Positions 1 through 8,149 of a stretch of 63,352 bases of DNA are shown piece by piece. Where the stretch lies: positions 1 through 63,352 of the forward strand of contig JAFEEL010000021.1 of NCBI GenBank assembly GCA_018241125.1, written 5' to 3'. Under the pieces are notes generated by a model that had not been told where the DNA came from, searched no databases, and worked only from the letters and a program-made list of their open reading frames with translations. This DNA is from Pseudomonadota bacterium (lineage in GTDB: Bacteria > Pseudomonadota > Gammaproteobacteria > Xanthomonadales > Xanthomonadaceae). How positions within the stretch are numbered: position 1 is the stretch's first letter; each line of letters opens with the position of its first letter. The position numbers and the translations under genes are program-made.

Positions 1-1
1 C

Positions 2-118
2 GCCGAAGAGCTGCAAGCCGTGGAGGACAAGCTAAACAATCGACCACGCAAACGTCTGGGCTACTTGACGCCAGCCGAGGTATTCTTCAACTACGACCAC
101 GTTGCACTTCAAAGTTGA
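2..118 (+). pseudogene. IS30-family transposase, C-terminal end (cut by window start)
   Basis: The first bases encode the last 38 residues of a transposase and stop at TGA 116-118. The segment LNNRPRKRLGYLTPAEVF is the hallmark C-terminus of IS30-family DDE transposases. The bases after it, GTTGCACTTCAAAGTTGAAT, resemble the terminal inverted repeat of IS30/IS1655-like elements, so the right end of the element probably lies near base 125-130. The rest of the gene is outside the window, so it may be intact there; only this end can be judged. Confidence 0.85.
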
Positions 119-495
119 ATCCGCCCAGACATCGGCGCATAACGCTCGATTGCCTGATTACGTCCTGGATATTTCTCAATAAGGCATTCGGTTTGGAATG
201 TGTTTGCGAGCCAGCCTGTTCGGCTATTGCCACGACCCGGTGCGATGAACTGACGGGCTTCTACTTGAACGCATGGGACTGTCGTACCATCGAGGTCACG
301 CATGACTTTGCGCGCGCCGGCGGCCAAGCACAATTCACAGAACTGGCTCCATAGCGTGCCGACGAGCCTTTCGAACTGCCCGCCTTCTCGGCGCCCTCCA
401 GCAGGGACGTTGGCGCGGATCTCGGATGCTTCAAAGGCTTCCATCTGTTGGCAGATTTCAGCTACGGCCGCATTGAGCTTCGGTGCTTTCATCAT
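109..495 (-). pseudogene. Truncated gene interrupted by the IS30-type end
   Basis: An open frame of 128 codons reads leftward from ATG 495 and runs straight into the terminal repeat of the IS30-type element. Its last five codons (GRIQL, stop) come from the IS end, so the original gene was probably longer and has lost its C-terminal part. The remaining protein has a GGQFERLVGTLW segment and ends its own sequence with NQAIERYAPM. These faintly recall N-terminal regions of some type II restriction endonucleases, but I do not recognise the family with confidence and assign no function. The upstream gap to the next gene is about 50 bases. Confidence 0.45.
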
Positions 496-547
496 GATCG
501 ATCAAGTCCTGCAAGCTGGAATATAAAGTTGTGCGAGAAGTCATGGT

Positions 548-1450
548 TCAGCCCAGTCGCCGCTTCAGCGCTGTGGCGAAGCGCGTCGCCGCGCCGGCGT
601 CGTGGTCGAGGAACACCGAGGGTTCGGCCAGCTCCAGTTCCAGCACGCATGGAGAGCCATCGGCGGTGAGGATCAGGTCCACGCGCGCATAGGCCAGCGG
701 GTAGTCGGCATCGAGCAGGCTCGGCAACGACGCGATCACGCGGTCGGCCAGCTCACGCTCATCTGAGCCGGGCACGCGCGGGGTGATGTGCTCGGCGGCG
801 AACAGTGCGCGCGTCGGGCCGGCATCGGCCAGCAGCAACGGGCCCTTGCGGATGGCGTGGCTGAACTGGCCGTCGAAATACAGCAGTGCGGTTTCGCCGT
901 GGTCGTCCACCGCCGGCAAATACGGCTGCAGCAACACGCCGCGGTCGGCGGTCAGCAGGCGCGCGAGGTGCTCACGCATCGCTTCGATGGCATCGCGGCG
1001 ATGGCGACGGGCATCGCGCGAGCCGGCACCGACGGTCGGCTTGATGACGATCTCCGCCGCATCGGGATGATCGGCGAGGAACTGCGCGACAATCATCGCC
1101 GCATCGTCGCCGGGCAGGGCGAAATCGCTGGGCACGATCGGGATGCCGATGGCTTCCAGTTGCGCGAGGTAGCGCTTGTCGGTGTTCCAGCGCACCACGT
1201 CCAGCGGGTTGAGCAGGCGCGTGAGCTTGTCCACGCGCTCGCACCAACCGATGAACTCGGCAAAGCGCGTGGTGTAGTCCCAGGTCGAGCGCAGCAGCAC
1301 GAGGTCGTAACGCGACCATGCCACGCTCGGGTCGTCCCAGGCGCGCACGTCCGCGGCTATGGATTGCGCGTGCAAGGCGCGCAGCAGCGCCGGCATGTCC
1401 TCGTCGAGGGCGTGCGCGGCGATGGCGGTGGCGAGCGCAATGCGGGGCAT
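548..1450 (-). CDS. ATP-grasp domain protein
   Basis: A 300-residue protein with the layout of glutathione-synthetase/RimK-like ATP-grasp enzymes, which join a carboxylate to an amine or thiol through an acyl-phosphate. Recognisable parts are an N-terminal pre-ATP-grasp fold with [11 protein letters not shown] near residue 55, [15 protein letters not shown] near 85, the nucleotide-binding strand [15 protein letters not shown] near 155, and a C-terminal metal-binding strand with DLILTADG and [10 protein letters not shown] longer open frame reaches 1567, but ATG 1450 begins the conserved fold and the extension is low-complexity, so I use 1450. It is divergent from pgk with about 100 bases between them. 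The substrate cannot be read from the sequence; similar proteins are often annotated as DcsG-like or hypothetical. Confidence 0.8.
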   Translation of the reverse strand: MPRIALATAIAAHALDEDMPALLRALHAQSIAADVRAWDDPSVAWSRYDLVLLRSTWDYTTRFAEFIGWCERVDKLTRLLNPLDVVRWNTDKRYLAQLEAIGIPIVPSDFALPGDDAAMIVAQFLADHPDAAEIVIKPTVGAGSRDARRHRRDAIEAMREHLARLLTADRGVLLQPYLPAVDDHGETALLYFDGQFSHAIRKGPLLLADAGPTRALFAAEHITPRVPGSDERELADRVIASLPSLLDADYPLAYARVDLILTADGSPCVLELELAEPSVFLDHDAGAATRFATALKRRLG

Positions 1451-1488
1451 GTGCGGATTGTCGCACGCACACCGTCGATCCGCCCGGT

Positions 1489-1517
1489 TTGTCAGTATCG
1501 CGGCCAGCGCCGACAAT
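1489..1517 (+). promoter_or_regulatory. Candidate sigma-70 promoter for pgk
   Basis: TTGTCA at 1489-1494 and GACAAT at 1512-1517 are separated by 17 bases and lie 33 bases before the pgk start, in the divergent gap with the ATP-grasp gene. The match to the sigma-70 consensus is moderate. Confidence 0.45.
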
Positions 1518-1550
1518 AACCGCCCCGCATCGCCGCCGAACGCGAACACC

Positions 1551-2732
1551 ATGACCATCCTGCGCATGACCGACCTCGACCTTCAGGCCAAGCGCGTGCT
1601 GATCCGCGAGGATCTGAACGTGCCACTCACCGACGGTCGCATCACCTCCGAACAGCGCATCCGCGCCGCACTGCCGACCCTGCAACTGGCGCTGGCCAAG
1701 GGCGCGGCGGTGCTGGTGACCTCACATCTGGGCCGTCCGAAGGAAGGCGTTTGGAGTCAGGCCGATTCGCTGGCGCCGGTGGCGCAGCGGTTGTCCGAAC
1801 TGCTCGGCATCGAGGTGCCGCTGATCCGTGATTGGGTGGATGGCGTGGACGTGCGACCCGGGCAGATCGTGCTGCTGGAAAACTGCCGCATGAACGTGGG
1901 CGAGGGCAAGGACGACGAGGCGCTGGCAAAAAAATATGCCGCGCTGTGCGACGTGTTCGTGATGGACGCCTTCGGCACCGCGCACCGCGCGCAGGCCTCC
2001 ACCCACGGCGTGATCCGCTTCGCATCGGTGGCATGCGGCGGGCCGCTGCTGATGGCCGAGATCGACGCGCTGGGCAAGGCGCTCGATCATCCGGCGCGGC
2101 CATTGCTGGCGATCGTGGCCGGTTCCAAGGTGTCCACCAAGCTCGAACTGCTCGGCAACCTCGTCGGCAAGGTCGATCAGCTCATCGTCGGCGGCGGCAT
2201 CGCCAACACCTTCCTCGCCGCACAAGGCTTGCCGGTCGGCACGTCGTTGTGCGAGCACGACCTGATCGCCACCGCGCGGCAGATCATGGCCGACGCCGCC
2301 GCGCGCGGCGCGCAGATCCCGCTGCCGACCGACGTGGTGGTCGCGCCACGGTTCGCCGCCGATGCGCCGGCGACAGTGAAGGCGGTGGTCGAGGTGGGCG
2401 CGGACGACATGATCCTCGACATCGGCCCGCAGACCGCCGCGCAATACGCAGCAATGATTGCCAAAGCCGGCACCGTGGTGTGGAACGGGCCGGTGGGTGT
2501 GTTCGAGTTCGATGCGTTCGGCCACGGCACGCAGGCGCTGGCGCAGGCGATCGCCGATTCGTCGGCGTTTTCCATCGCCGGCGGCGGCGACACGCTGGCG
2601 GCGGTGGACAAGTACGGGATCGCCGAAAAGGTGTCGTACATTTCCACCGGCGGCGGCGCATTCCTGGAGTTCCTCGAAGGCAAGACGTTGCCGGCGGTGG
2701 CGGCGCTGGCCGCGCGGGCGGCGAGCACATGA
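1551..2732 (+). CDS. pgk: Phosphoglycerate kinase
   Basis: Cytosolic glycolytic enzyme that transfers phosphate from 1,3-bisphosphoglycerate to ADP. The 393 residues fit the family. Visible motifs are REDLNVPL near residue 20, SHLGRPK (phosphoglycerate-binding region), [15 protein letters not shown] and the C-terminal nucleotide-binding stretch GGGDTLAAV followed by [10 protein letters not shown]. The usual LLENVRF is LLENCRMN here, a mild variation. ATG 1551 is chosen because it begins the conserved N-terminus; ATG 1566, five codons in, is possible. The stop overlaps the start of the HAD phosphatase gene by 4 bases, so the two are translationally coupled. Confidence 0.95.
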   Translation: MTILRMTDLDLQAKRVLIREDLNVPLTDGRITSEQRIRAALPTLQLALAKGAAVLVTSHLGRPKEGVWSQADSLAPVAQRLSELLGIEVPLIRDWVDGVDVRPGQIVLLENCRMNVGEGKDDEALAKKYAALCDVFVMDAFGTAHRAQASTHGVIRFASVACGGPLLMAEIDALGKALDHPARPLLAIVAGSKVSTKLELLGNLVGKVDQLIVGGGIANTFLAAQGLPVGTSLCEHDLIATARQIMADAAARGAQIPLPTDVVVAPRFAADAPATVKAVVEVGADDMILDIGPQTAAQYAAMIAKAGTVVWNGPVGVFEFDAFGHGTQALAQAIADSSAFSIAGGGDTLAAVDKYGIAEKVSYISTGGGAFLEFLEGKTLPAVAALAARAAST

Positions 2733-3403
2733 TGGTTGCCGCGATGGGCGAAGCGCCCGAAACCTTGCTGTTCGACCTCGACGGTACCCTGATCGACTCG
2801 GCGCTCGGCATCGGTCGCTGCGTGGCGCACGCGATGGAAGCACTCGGTGAACCGATCCCGGATGCCGATGCGCTGCGGCGCTGGATCGGCCCGCCGCTGC
2901 GCACCAGCTTCGGCCCGTTATTGAACGACGCGCAGCGCACCGAACGGGCGGTGGAGCTGTACCGCGAACGCTTTGATGAAATCGGCTGGTCCGAGCACAC
3001 CATTTACCCGGGCATCGAAACGGCGCTGCGTGCATTGCACGCCGCCGGTCATCACCTCGCGGTGGTCACCGCGAAAAACCAGCCGCACGCCGAACGCATC
3101 GTCGCGCACCTGCCGTTCGCCGATCTGTTCGAGATCGTGGTCGGTGCCAGTTACGACGGTCGTCTCGGCGAAAAGCCCGAGTTGATCGGCGTGGCGCTCG
3201 ATCACCTGCGGCAGGATCCGACCCGTTGCTGGATGGTCGGCGATCGGCACATGGACATCGACGGCGCGCGACACCACGGCATGCGCTGCGTCGGCGTGTT
3301 GTGGGGCTTCGGCGGCGCGGAGGAACTACGCGAAGCCACGCGCTTGTGCGCGCGGCCCGATGAACTGCCCGATGTGTTCGCGGCGTCGGCGGTGGGGGTG
3401 TGA
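2729..3403 (+). CDS. gph: HAD-family hydrolase, phosphoglycolate phosphatase-like
   Basis: A 224-residue haloacid-dehalogenase-superfamily phosphatase. Motif I is [11 protein letters not shown], motif II is VTAKNQPHA, the motif III lysine is in GEKPELI, and motif IV is [12 protein letters not shown]. The helical cap between motif I and II carries [16 protein letters not shown], typical of the Gph/PpaX/5'-nucleotidase subgroup. The phosphorylated substrate cannot be fixed from sequence; phosphoglycolate is the common family assignment, and coupling to pgk fits a role in clearing three- or two-carbon phosphates. The ATG at 2729 sits inside the pgk stop (ATGA); a second ATG follows directly at 2732. 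Convergent with coq7 downstream. Confidence 0.8.
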   Translation: MMVAAMGEAPETLLFDLDGTLIDSALGIGRCVAHAMEALGEPIPDADALRRWIGPPLRTSFGPLLNDAQRTERAVELYRERFDEIGWSEHTIYPGIETALRALHAAGHHLAVVTAKNQPHAERIVAHLPFADLFEIVVGASYDGRLGEKPELIGVALDHLRQDPTRCWMVGDRHMDIDGARHHGMRCVGVLWGFGGAEELREATRLCARPDELPDVFAASAVGV

Positions 3404-3496
3404 GGAAGCCGGCGCAACCCGCCAACGACGATCAGGCGGGTATCGGTATCGGCAAGAGCCGCGCGCAGGTCGCGGGCCGTCGCCGCGCGATCGGCA

Positions 3497-4144
3497 TCAC
3501 AGCCGGTACGCCACCGCCTTCATCACTGCGCTGGCTGCACGCATCGCGCGCTTGATCGGGGCCGGCAATGCGCGCGCGCCGGCGGCTTGCGCGTGGTCGG
3601 CGTGGCGGGCTTCGTCGACCTGCATCGCCTTGACGATGGCGCGGCTGCGCGCATCGGGCGCGGGCAGGGTTTGCAGGTGGTCTTGCAGGTGCGCTTCGAC
3701 CTGACGCTCGGTTTCCACCACGAAGCCCAGGTTCCAGCCGTCGCCGCGCAACCCGGCGGCCAAGCCGATGGCGTAACTGCCGGCATACCACAGCGGGTTG
3801 AACAGGCTCGGGCGGCTGCCCAGTTGTTGCAGGCGATCGCCGCACCACGACAGGTGATCGGTTTCCTCCCCGGCCGCTGCCAGCAACTGCGTGCGCGTGG
3901 CGGCGTCGCGGGCGACCGCGGCCTGCCCGAAATACAGCGCCTGCGCGCAAACCTCGCCGACGTGGTTGACGCGCATCAAGCCTGCGGCGTGGCGGCGCTG
4001 GGCGTCGTCAAGTTCCTCGGCGGGCATGCCGGCGGATGGATTGGGTCGTTGCGCTGGCGGGCGGGCGATGAACGACGTGGCCAGCGCGTGTTCGACTTCG
4101 ATCAGCAGGCGGTCGATGCGGCTCAGTTGGCGCGATGCGGTCAT
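3497..4144 (-). CDS. coq7: 2-polyprenyl-3-methyl-6-methoxy-1,4-benzoquinol hydroxylase (Coq7)
   Basis: A 215-residue di-iron carboxylate enzyme for a late hydroxylation in ubiquinone biosynthesis at the inner membrane. Iron-ligand motifs are visible: the first glutamate in [26 protein letters not shown], an internal glutamate in [11 protein letters not shown], and DEARHADHA near the C-terminus. The N-terminal 40 residues are variable. Start ATG 4144 overlaps the stop of the upstream Fe-S protein gene by 4 bases. Xanthomonadales typically use Coq7 where enterobacteria use UbiF, which supports the taxonomic reading. Confidence 0.92.
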   Translation of the reverse strand: MTASRQLSRIDRLLIEVEHALATSFIARPPAQRPNPSAGMPAEELDDAQRRHAAGLMRVNHVGEVCAQALYFGQAAVARDAATRTQLLAAAGEETDHLSWCGDRLQQLGSRPSLFNPLWYAGSYAIGLAAGLRGDGWNLGFVVETERQVEAHLQDHLQTLPAPDARSRAIVKAMQVDEARHADHAQAAGARALPAPIKRAMRAASAVMKAVAYRL

Positions 4145-5307
4145 GGCGTGGGCGAATCGGCAAGGTGTTCGGCGAGGAATTCCAGCGGATGGTGCACTAC
4201 CATTTTCGCACCGCCCGCCAGCAAGTGCAGGCGGCAACCGACGTTGGCCGACAGCAGCACGGTCGCGCCACTGGCGACGAAGGCATCCAGCAACGGCTGG
4301 CGCAAGCTCGCCGCGCGCGCCGGTTGGTCGAGCATGTGGGTGCCGGCCGCGCCGCAGCAGCCGGTGTCTGGCAGTTCCACCAGCTCCAGATCCGGGATGC
4401 GCGCCAGCAAGGCGCGCAGGGCGCGGTCGCTCTGGACCACCGCCCGTTGCGTGCACGGCAGGTGCAACGCCACGCGCGCCCCTGCCGGGCGAAAGCGCAG
4501 ATGTTGGGCGTGTTCCAGTAAAAACTGCGCGGCATCGCGCACCGGCGCGTGGCCTTCGAGCGCGTGGGCGATCGCCTCGTGGCAGCCGGTTGCGCTGCTC
4601 AGCACCGGTACGCCGCTGGCGAAGGCGGCGCGGTTGCGGGCCGCGAGCCGTTGCCCTTGCGCTGCGTTGCCGGCGTGCGCGTGCAGCGTCCCGCAGCAAG
4701 TCTGTGCCGATGGGGTGGTCGCGATCACCCCGGCCGCCGCGCACAGCCGCGCCAACGCAGCGTGCGCGGGCGCGTCGTAACGCCGAGCCACGCAGCCGGT
4801 GAAGATCGCGGCAGTGCGCGTTGGTGCATCCGTGTTCGGCACAATCGCGGCGTGCAGCGTGGATCGCGCGGGAGGCCGTGGCAGGATTTTCGGCAGCAAT
4901 GGATACAACGCGCGATACCCGCCGAGCAGGCGATAGAGCAGGGCCGGGCGTGCGCACAGCCATTCCAGCGCGCGTTGGCGCAGCGCCGCGCCACGACGTT
5001 GGCGTTGCATCTGCCGGGTGCGTTCGAGCAACGCCCCATACTGCACGCCGGCCGGGCACACCGCCTCGCAGCGCCGGCAGCCCAGGCAGCGATCCAGATG
5101 CGCGTCGGTGAGCGGATCGACCGGCAGGCTGCCATCGGCCAGCGCGCGCGCCAGCGCGATGCGCCCGCGCGGGGACTCGGTTTCAGCACGGTCGAGGCGA
5201 TAGGTCGGGCAATGCGGCAGGCACAGACCGCATTGCACGCACTGGTCGGCCAGCGCGATCAGCGCGTCGCTGCGGTCGCCGGGATGGCCGGGTACGGCGG
5301 GGGGCAT
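4141..5307 (-). CDS. glcF: Fe-S oxidoreductase, GlcF-like (glycolate oxidase iron-sulfur subunit family)
   Basis: A 388-residue protein with two N-terminal 4Fe-4S motifs, [12 protein letters not shown] near residue 23 and [12 protein letters not shown] near 74, followed by two cysteine-rich (CCG) domains. The first has GCVARRYD and TCCGTLHAH; the second has [19 protein letters not shown] and NVGCRLHLL. This is the arrangement of GlcF, the electron-transfer subunit of glycolate oxidase, and of related heterodisulfide-reductase-type proteins. No glcD or glcE subunits lie nearby, so the partner and the glycolate substrate are unproven. It is translationally coupled to coq7 and divergent from rplM. 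Confidence 0.8.
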   Translation of the reverse strand: MPPAVPGHPGDRSDALIALADQCVQCGLCLPHCPTYRLDRAETESPRGRIALARALADGSLPVDPLTDAHLDRCLGCRRCEAVCPAGVQYGALLERTRQMQRQRRGAALRQRALEWLCARPALLYRLLGGYRALYPLLPKILPRPPARSTLHAAIVPNTDAPTRTAAIFTGCVARRYDAPAHAALARLCAAAGVIATTPSAQTCCGTLHAHAGNAAQGQRLAARNRAAFASGVPVLSSATGCHEAIAHALEGHAPVRDAAQFLLEHAQHLRFRPAGARVALHLPCTQRAVVQSDRALRALLARIPDLELVELPDTGCCGAAGTHMLDQPARAASLRQPLLDAFVASGATVLLSANVGCRLHLLAGGAKMVVHHPLEFLAEHLADSPTP

Positions 5308-5339
5308 GCGCCCGATGCTAGCACGCCATTTCGACCCGG

Positions 5340-5368
5340 TTGCCTTGGCCGAAAATCCCCGCTATCAT
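5340..5368 (+). promoter_or_regulatory. Promoter of the rplM-rpsI operon
   Basis: TTGCCT at 5340-5345 and TATCAT at 5363-5368 are spaced by 17 bases. The -10 matches consensus at five of six positions. The site lies 42 bases before the rplM start, in the divergent gap with the glcF-like gene. Confidence 0.65.
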
Positions 5369-5410
5369 TTCGCCTCTTTGCTACCCTCTTTTCGATCCGG
5401 TGGAGCTGTC

Positions 5411-5839
5411 ATGAAGACGTTCAGCGCCAAGTCGGAGACCGTGAAGCGCGACTGGTACCTGGTGGACGCCTCGGGCAAGACCCTCGGCCGCCTGTGCTCG
5501 GAGCTGGCTTCGCGTCTTCGCGGCAAGCACAAGCCCGAGTTCACCCCGCACGTGGATACCGGCGATTATCTGGTGGTGGTCAACGCCGAGAAGATTGCCG
5601 TCACCGGCAAGAAGCTCGACGACAAGACCTACCATCGCTTCACCGGCTACGTGGGCAACATGAAGTCCGAAACGCTCGGTCAGGTGCTCGCGCGCAAGCC
5701 CGAGCGCGCCATCGAGATCGGCGTCAAGGGCATGCTGCCCAAGAACCCGCTCGGCCGGCAGATGTTCCGCAAGCTCAAGGTCTACAAGGGCAGCGAGCAT
5801 CCGCACACCGCGCAGCAACCGCAAGTTCTGGATTTGTAA
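5411..5839 (+). CDS. rplM: 50S ribosomal protein L13
   Basis: A 142-residue L13, a large-subunit protein that binds 23S rRNA early in assembly. The sequence opens [20 protein letters not shown] and contains the family core [20 protein letters not shown], the [12 protein letters not shown] strand and [11 protein letters not shown]. The length equals the usual 142. ATG 5411 is preceded by a GGTGGAG ribosome-binding site; a longer frame back to 5306 runs through the promoter and is not used. Three bases separate it from rpsI, the standard rplM-rpsI operon. Confidence 0.97.
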   Translation: MKTFSAKSETVKRDWYLVDASGKTLGRLCSELASRLRGKHKPEFTPHVDTGDYLVVVNAEKIAVTGKKLDDKTYHRFTGYVGNMKSETLGQVLARKPERAIEIGVKGMLPKNPLGRQMFRKLKVYKGSEHPHTAQQPQVLDL

Positions 5840-5842
5840 TCT

Positions 5843-6238
5843 ATGGCCACGCAACCCAACTACGGCACCGGCCGTCGCAAGTCCTCCACCGCCCGCGTGT
5901 TCCTGCGCAGCGGCGGCAGCGGCAAGATCGTCGTCAACGAGCGCCCGCTCGACGAATACTTCGGCCGCGAGACCGCGCGCATGATCGTGCGCCAGCCGCT
6001 CGAACTCACCCGCCACACCGAGACCTTCGACATCCAGGTCACGGTCGCCGGCGGCGGCGGCACCGGTCAGGCCGGCGCGATTCGCCTCGGTATCGCCCGT
6101 GCACTGGTGGAATACGACGAGACGCTGAAGTCCGACCTGCGCAAGGCCGGTTTCGTGACCCGCGACGCCCGTGAGGTCGAGCGCAAGAAGGTCGGCCTGC
6201 ACAAAGCCCGTCGCGCCACCCAGTTCTCCAAGCGTTGA
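5843..6238 (+). CDS. rpsI: 30S ribosomal protein S9
   Basis: A 131-residue S9, whose C-terminal tail reaches the P-site tRNA. The family features are [14 protein letters not shown] at the N-terminus, the NERPLDEYF segment, the [19 protein letters not shown] loop and the strictly conserved basic end ATQFSKR. It is the second gene of the rplM-rpsI operon. A long hairpin follows the stop. Confidence 0.97.
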   Translation: MATQPNYGTGRRKSSTARVFLRSGGSGKIVVNERPLDEYFGRETARMIVRQPLELTRHTETFDIQVTVAGGGGTGQAGAIRLGIARALVEYDETLKSDLRKAGFVTRDAREVERKKVGLHKARRATQFSKR

Positions 6239-6250
6239 TCCGCGTTCCCC

Positions 6251-6282
6251 GGAAGATCCCGCACATCCGTGTGCGGACTTCC
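6251..6282 (+). terminator. Hairpin after rpsI
   Basis: GGAAG (6251-6255) pairs with CTTCC (6278-6282), and inside it CCGCACA pairs with TGTGCGG around a TCCG loop. There is no T-tract, so it may be a processing or pausing hairpin rather than a strong intrinsic terminator. It separates rpsI from tRNA-Gln. Confidence 0.45.
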
Positions 6283-6331
6283 AGGGCAAGCGCGGGTTCT
6301 GCCCGCAGCCGTCGCGTTTCGCCAGCTCCAC

Positions 6332-6406
6332 AGCCCCGTCGCCAAGCGGTAAGGCACCTGACTCTGACTCAGGCATTCGGTGGTTCGAATCCATCCGGGG
6401 CTGCCA
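6332..6406 (+). tRNA. tRNA-Gln (anticodon CTG)
   Basis: A complete cloverleaf. The acceptor stem is AGCCCCG (6332-6338) with CGGGGCT (6396-6402). The anticodon stem CCTGA/TCAGG encloses the loop CTCTGAC, giving anticodon CTG, which reads CAG. The T-arm carries GGTTCGAATCC, the discriminator base is G and the terminal CCA is encoded. The weak A1-T72 first pair is a known feature of glutamine tRNAs. It lies downstream of rplM-rpsI and is followed by a GC-rich hairpin. Confidence 0.95.
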
Positions 6407-6435
6407 TCGCGCAGCACGCGACACCGCAGCACCCC

Positions 6436-6457
6436 AAGCCCGCCACCCGGCGGGCTT
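6436..6457 (+). terminator. Terminator-like hairpin after tRNA-Gln
   Basis: AAGCCCGCC (6436-6444) is a perfect inverted match of GGCGGGCTT (6449-6457) with a 4-base loop. It is followed by the short T/G-rich stretch GTCGTTGTG. The group II intron-like sequence begins a few bases later, the position expected for class C introns, which insert after terminators. Confidence 0.65.
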
Positions 6458-6463
6458 GTCGTT

Positions 6464-6680
6464 GTGCGCCCAGCATGGGCGCGATCTTGGAGGTGGAAGT
6501 CCTCCCGTAAGTTGGCCACAGTAGACGAAGCGAAACGCAACTGCGAGAGGGCGACTGATCGTGGGGAGGAAGCGTGGAGCGAAACCGCGGCCTCAACTTC
6601 TCGAACCGCCCGATACGGGCCCGCATGCCGGGTGGTGTGAGAGGGGGCCGGTCAGATTTTCTGACCGCCCCTATCCCGAT
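6464..6680 (+). other. Remnant of a class C group II intron (no ORF)
   Basis: This stretch reads like a shortened class C bacterial group II intron. It opens with GTGCGCCC, contains the domain I-like phrases AGGTGGAAGTCCT and GTAGACGAAGCGAA, and ends with the domain V/VI signature. The latter comprises GAACCGCCCG, a GCCC turn, CGGGTGGTGTGAGAGG, and then a GC-rich stem (GGTCAG/CTGACC) ending CCCTATCCCGAT. Only about 217 bases remain and no reverse transcriptase is encoded, so it is an ORF-less, internally deleted copy. The match is from remembered family patterns, not alignment. It occupies most of the 388-base gap between tRNA-Gln and padR; the remainder holds only the palindrome at 6735. Confidence 0.65.
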
Positions 6681-6734
6681 ATGGCAGATCGCTTTCGCCG
6701 GCGATGCCCCGCCCATGACTTCCTGCACGCTCGC

Positions 6735-6753
6735 TAGTACGAACTTCGTACTA
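6735..6753. promoter_or_regulatory. Perfect palindrome upstream of padR, likely operator
   Basis: TAGTACGAA (6735-6743), one central C, then TTCGTACTA (6745-6753): a perfect 9+1+9 palindrome 41 bases before the padR GTG start. PadR-family repressors commonly autoregulate through such palindromes, so this is the likely operator of the padR-HAAS operon. Confidence 0.65.
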
Positions 6754-6794
6754 ATGTGAAGTCATCGCCATAGCGCAATCTTCAGCACCCGGCC

Positions 6795-7172
6795 GTGGAC
6801 ACACCCGACTCCGACACCGATAGCCACCTGCGCAAGTTCCAGAAGGAACTCAGCGCCGGCACGGTGTCGCTGGTGCTGCTGGCGGTGCTGGCCGGTGCGG
6901 ACGCACCGCTGTACGGCTACCAGATCGCCAAGCGCTTGCAGCAATCGGGCGGGGCGCTGTTCAGCGACAAGCAGAGCGCGCTGTACCCGGTGCTGCGCAA
7001 CCTGCACGCCGCCGGCCTGCTCGACAGCCACGTCGAGCCGTCGATCAGCGGGCCGCCGCGCCGCTATTACCGCATCACCGCGCTGGGTCGCGCGGTTTTC
7101 AGCGACTGGGCGGCGACCTGGGACGACACCCGCCGCTGCGTCGATTCCGTACTCAAGGATGCCACGCCATGA
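6795..7172 (+). CDS. PadR-family transcriptional regulator
   Basis: A 125-residue winged-helix repressor of the small PadR type. Visible features are the recognition-helix region YGYQIAKRLQQSGG, the turn KQSALYPVLRNLHAAGLL, the wing GPPRRYYRITALGRA and a C-terminal dimerisation helix WAATWDDTRRCVDSVL. The frame starts with GTG 6795, in the GGCC GTG GAC ACA context. The stop overlaps the start of the HAAS/sensor protein by 4 bases, a pairing typical of PadR regulators and their membrane-protein targets. The palindrome at 6735-6753 is the probable autoregulatory site. The inducing signal is unknown. Confidence 0.85.
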   Translation: MDTPDSDTDSHLRKFQKELSAGTVSLVLLAVLAGADAPLYGYQIAKRLQQSGGALFSDKQSALYPVLRNLHAAGLLDSHVEPSISGPPRRYYRITALGRAVFSDWAATWDDTRRCVDSVLKDATP

Positions 7173-8098
7173 ACGCCCCGCAAGGCCCCGCCCAACCCGG
7201 CACCGGCAAGCCGTTGCCGCACACCATTCCCGAATACCTGGCGCAGTTGCGTGCCGCGCTCAAGGGGGCCGATCCGGCGCTGATCCAGGACGCGCTGTAC
7301 GACGCCGAGGAATATCTGCGCTCGGAACTGGCCGAACGCCGCGGCGAAAGTGAAGCGGCGGTGATCGCCTCGGTCGCCGCCAGTTACGGTGCGCCGGACG
7401 AAGTGGCCGATATCTATCGCGATACCGAAGTGAAGGTGACGCGTGCGCTGCGTCCGCCGCCGGCTCCACCACGTGCGGGCGCGTTCGGAAAACTGTTCGG
7501 GGTGATGGTCGATCCGCGCACGTACGCGGCGATGCTCTACCTGCTGCTGTCGCTGGCCACCGGCATCTTCTATTTCACCTGGGCGGTGACTGGATTGAGC
7601 CTGTCGCTGGGCCTGTCGGTGCTGATCGTCGGCCTGCCGTTCATCGTGCTGTTCTTCGGCTCGGTGCGCGTGCTGTCGATCGTGGAAGGGCGGATCGTCG
7701 AGACGATGCTCGGCGAGCGCATGCCACGCCGGCCGGTCTACACCGAACAGGGACAGTCGTGGACGGCGCGCATCGTCGGCATGTTCACCGACCCGCGCAG
7801 TTGGTCGACGCTGTTCTACATGCTGCTGATGCTGCCGCTGGGTATGGTTTATTTCACGTGCAGCGTGACCGTGCTGGCGCTGGCGTTGAGTTTCGTGTTC
7901 GCGCCACTGGCTGCCTTGTTCGGGCACTTTGACGTGGTGTTGGGCGGCTACGACGGCCCGCTGCCGTTCTGGAGCGCGCCACTGCTGGTGCCGCTGGGGC
8001 TGGCTTTGCTGCTGGGCTGGATGCACGCAGCGCGCGGCATCGGCCACCTGCACGGGCTGATGGCCAAGCACTTGCTGGTGCGGGCGAGGGTGGAGTAG
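7169..8098 (+). CDS. HAAS/sensor-domain membrane protein
   Basis: A 309-residue integral membrane protein. Residues about 15 to 85 form an alpha-helical region (LRAALKGADPALIQDAL and YGAPDEVADIYRDTE) that looks like the HAAS signalling domain usually encoded next to padR. It is followed by a tandem arrangement, PRTYAAMLYLLLSL and later PRSWSTLFYMLLML, each opening a pair of hydrophobic helices, as in the Sensor family. It is translationally coupled to padR. The family is poorly characterised; a role in envelope-stress sensing is inference only. Confidence 0.7.
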   Translation: MNAPQGPAQPGTGKPLPHTIPEYLAQLRAALKGADPALIQDALYDAEEYLRSELAERRGESEAAVIASVAASYGAPDEVADIYRDTEVKVTRALRPPPAPPRAGAFGKLFGVMVDPRTYAAMLYLLLSLATGIFYFTWAVTGLSLSLGLSVLIVGLPFIVLFFGSVRVLSIVEGRIVETMLGERMPRRPVYTEQGQSWTARIVGMFTDPRSWSTLFYMLLMLPLGMVYFTCSVTVLALALSFVFAPLAALFGHFDVVLGGYDGPLPFWSAPLLVPLGLALLLGWMHAARGIGHLHGLMAKHLLVRARVE

Positions 8099-8135
8099 AC
8101 CTGCAAGGGAGACTTCTGCACCCTTGACACGGGTT

Positions 8136-8143
8136 GCTACTAT
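8136..8143 (+). promoter_or_regulatory. Extended -10 element for the M16 operon
   Basis: TGCTACTAT (TACTAT at 8138-8143, with an upstream TGC) ends six bases before ATG 8150, so transcription would start near the A of the start codon and the mRNA would be leaderless or nearly so. A TTGACA at 8124-8129 is too close to serve as its -35. Confidence 0.4.
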
Positions 8144-8149
8144 CCTTCC

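Noticed and set aside
3417-3441. Bidirectional terminator between the HAD phosphatase gene and coq7
   Set aside because: ACCCGCC/GGCGGGT can pair, but the 11-base loop and lack of T-tracts on either side make it weak.
8124-8129. TTGACA as -35 of the M16 gene
   Set aside because: It is only eight bases from the TACTAT -10 and no other -10 lies at 16-18 bases before the start codon.
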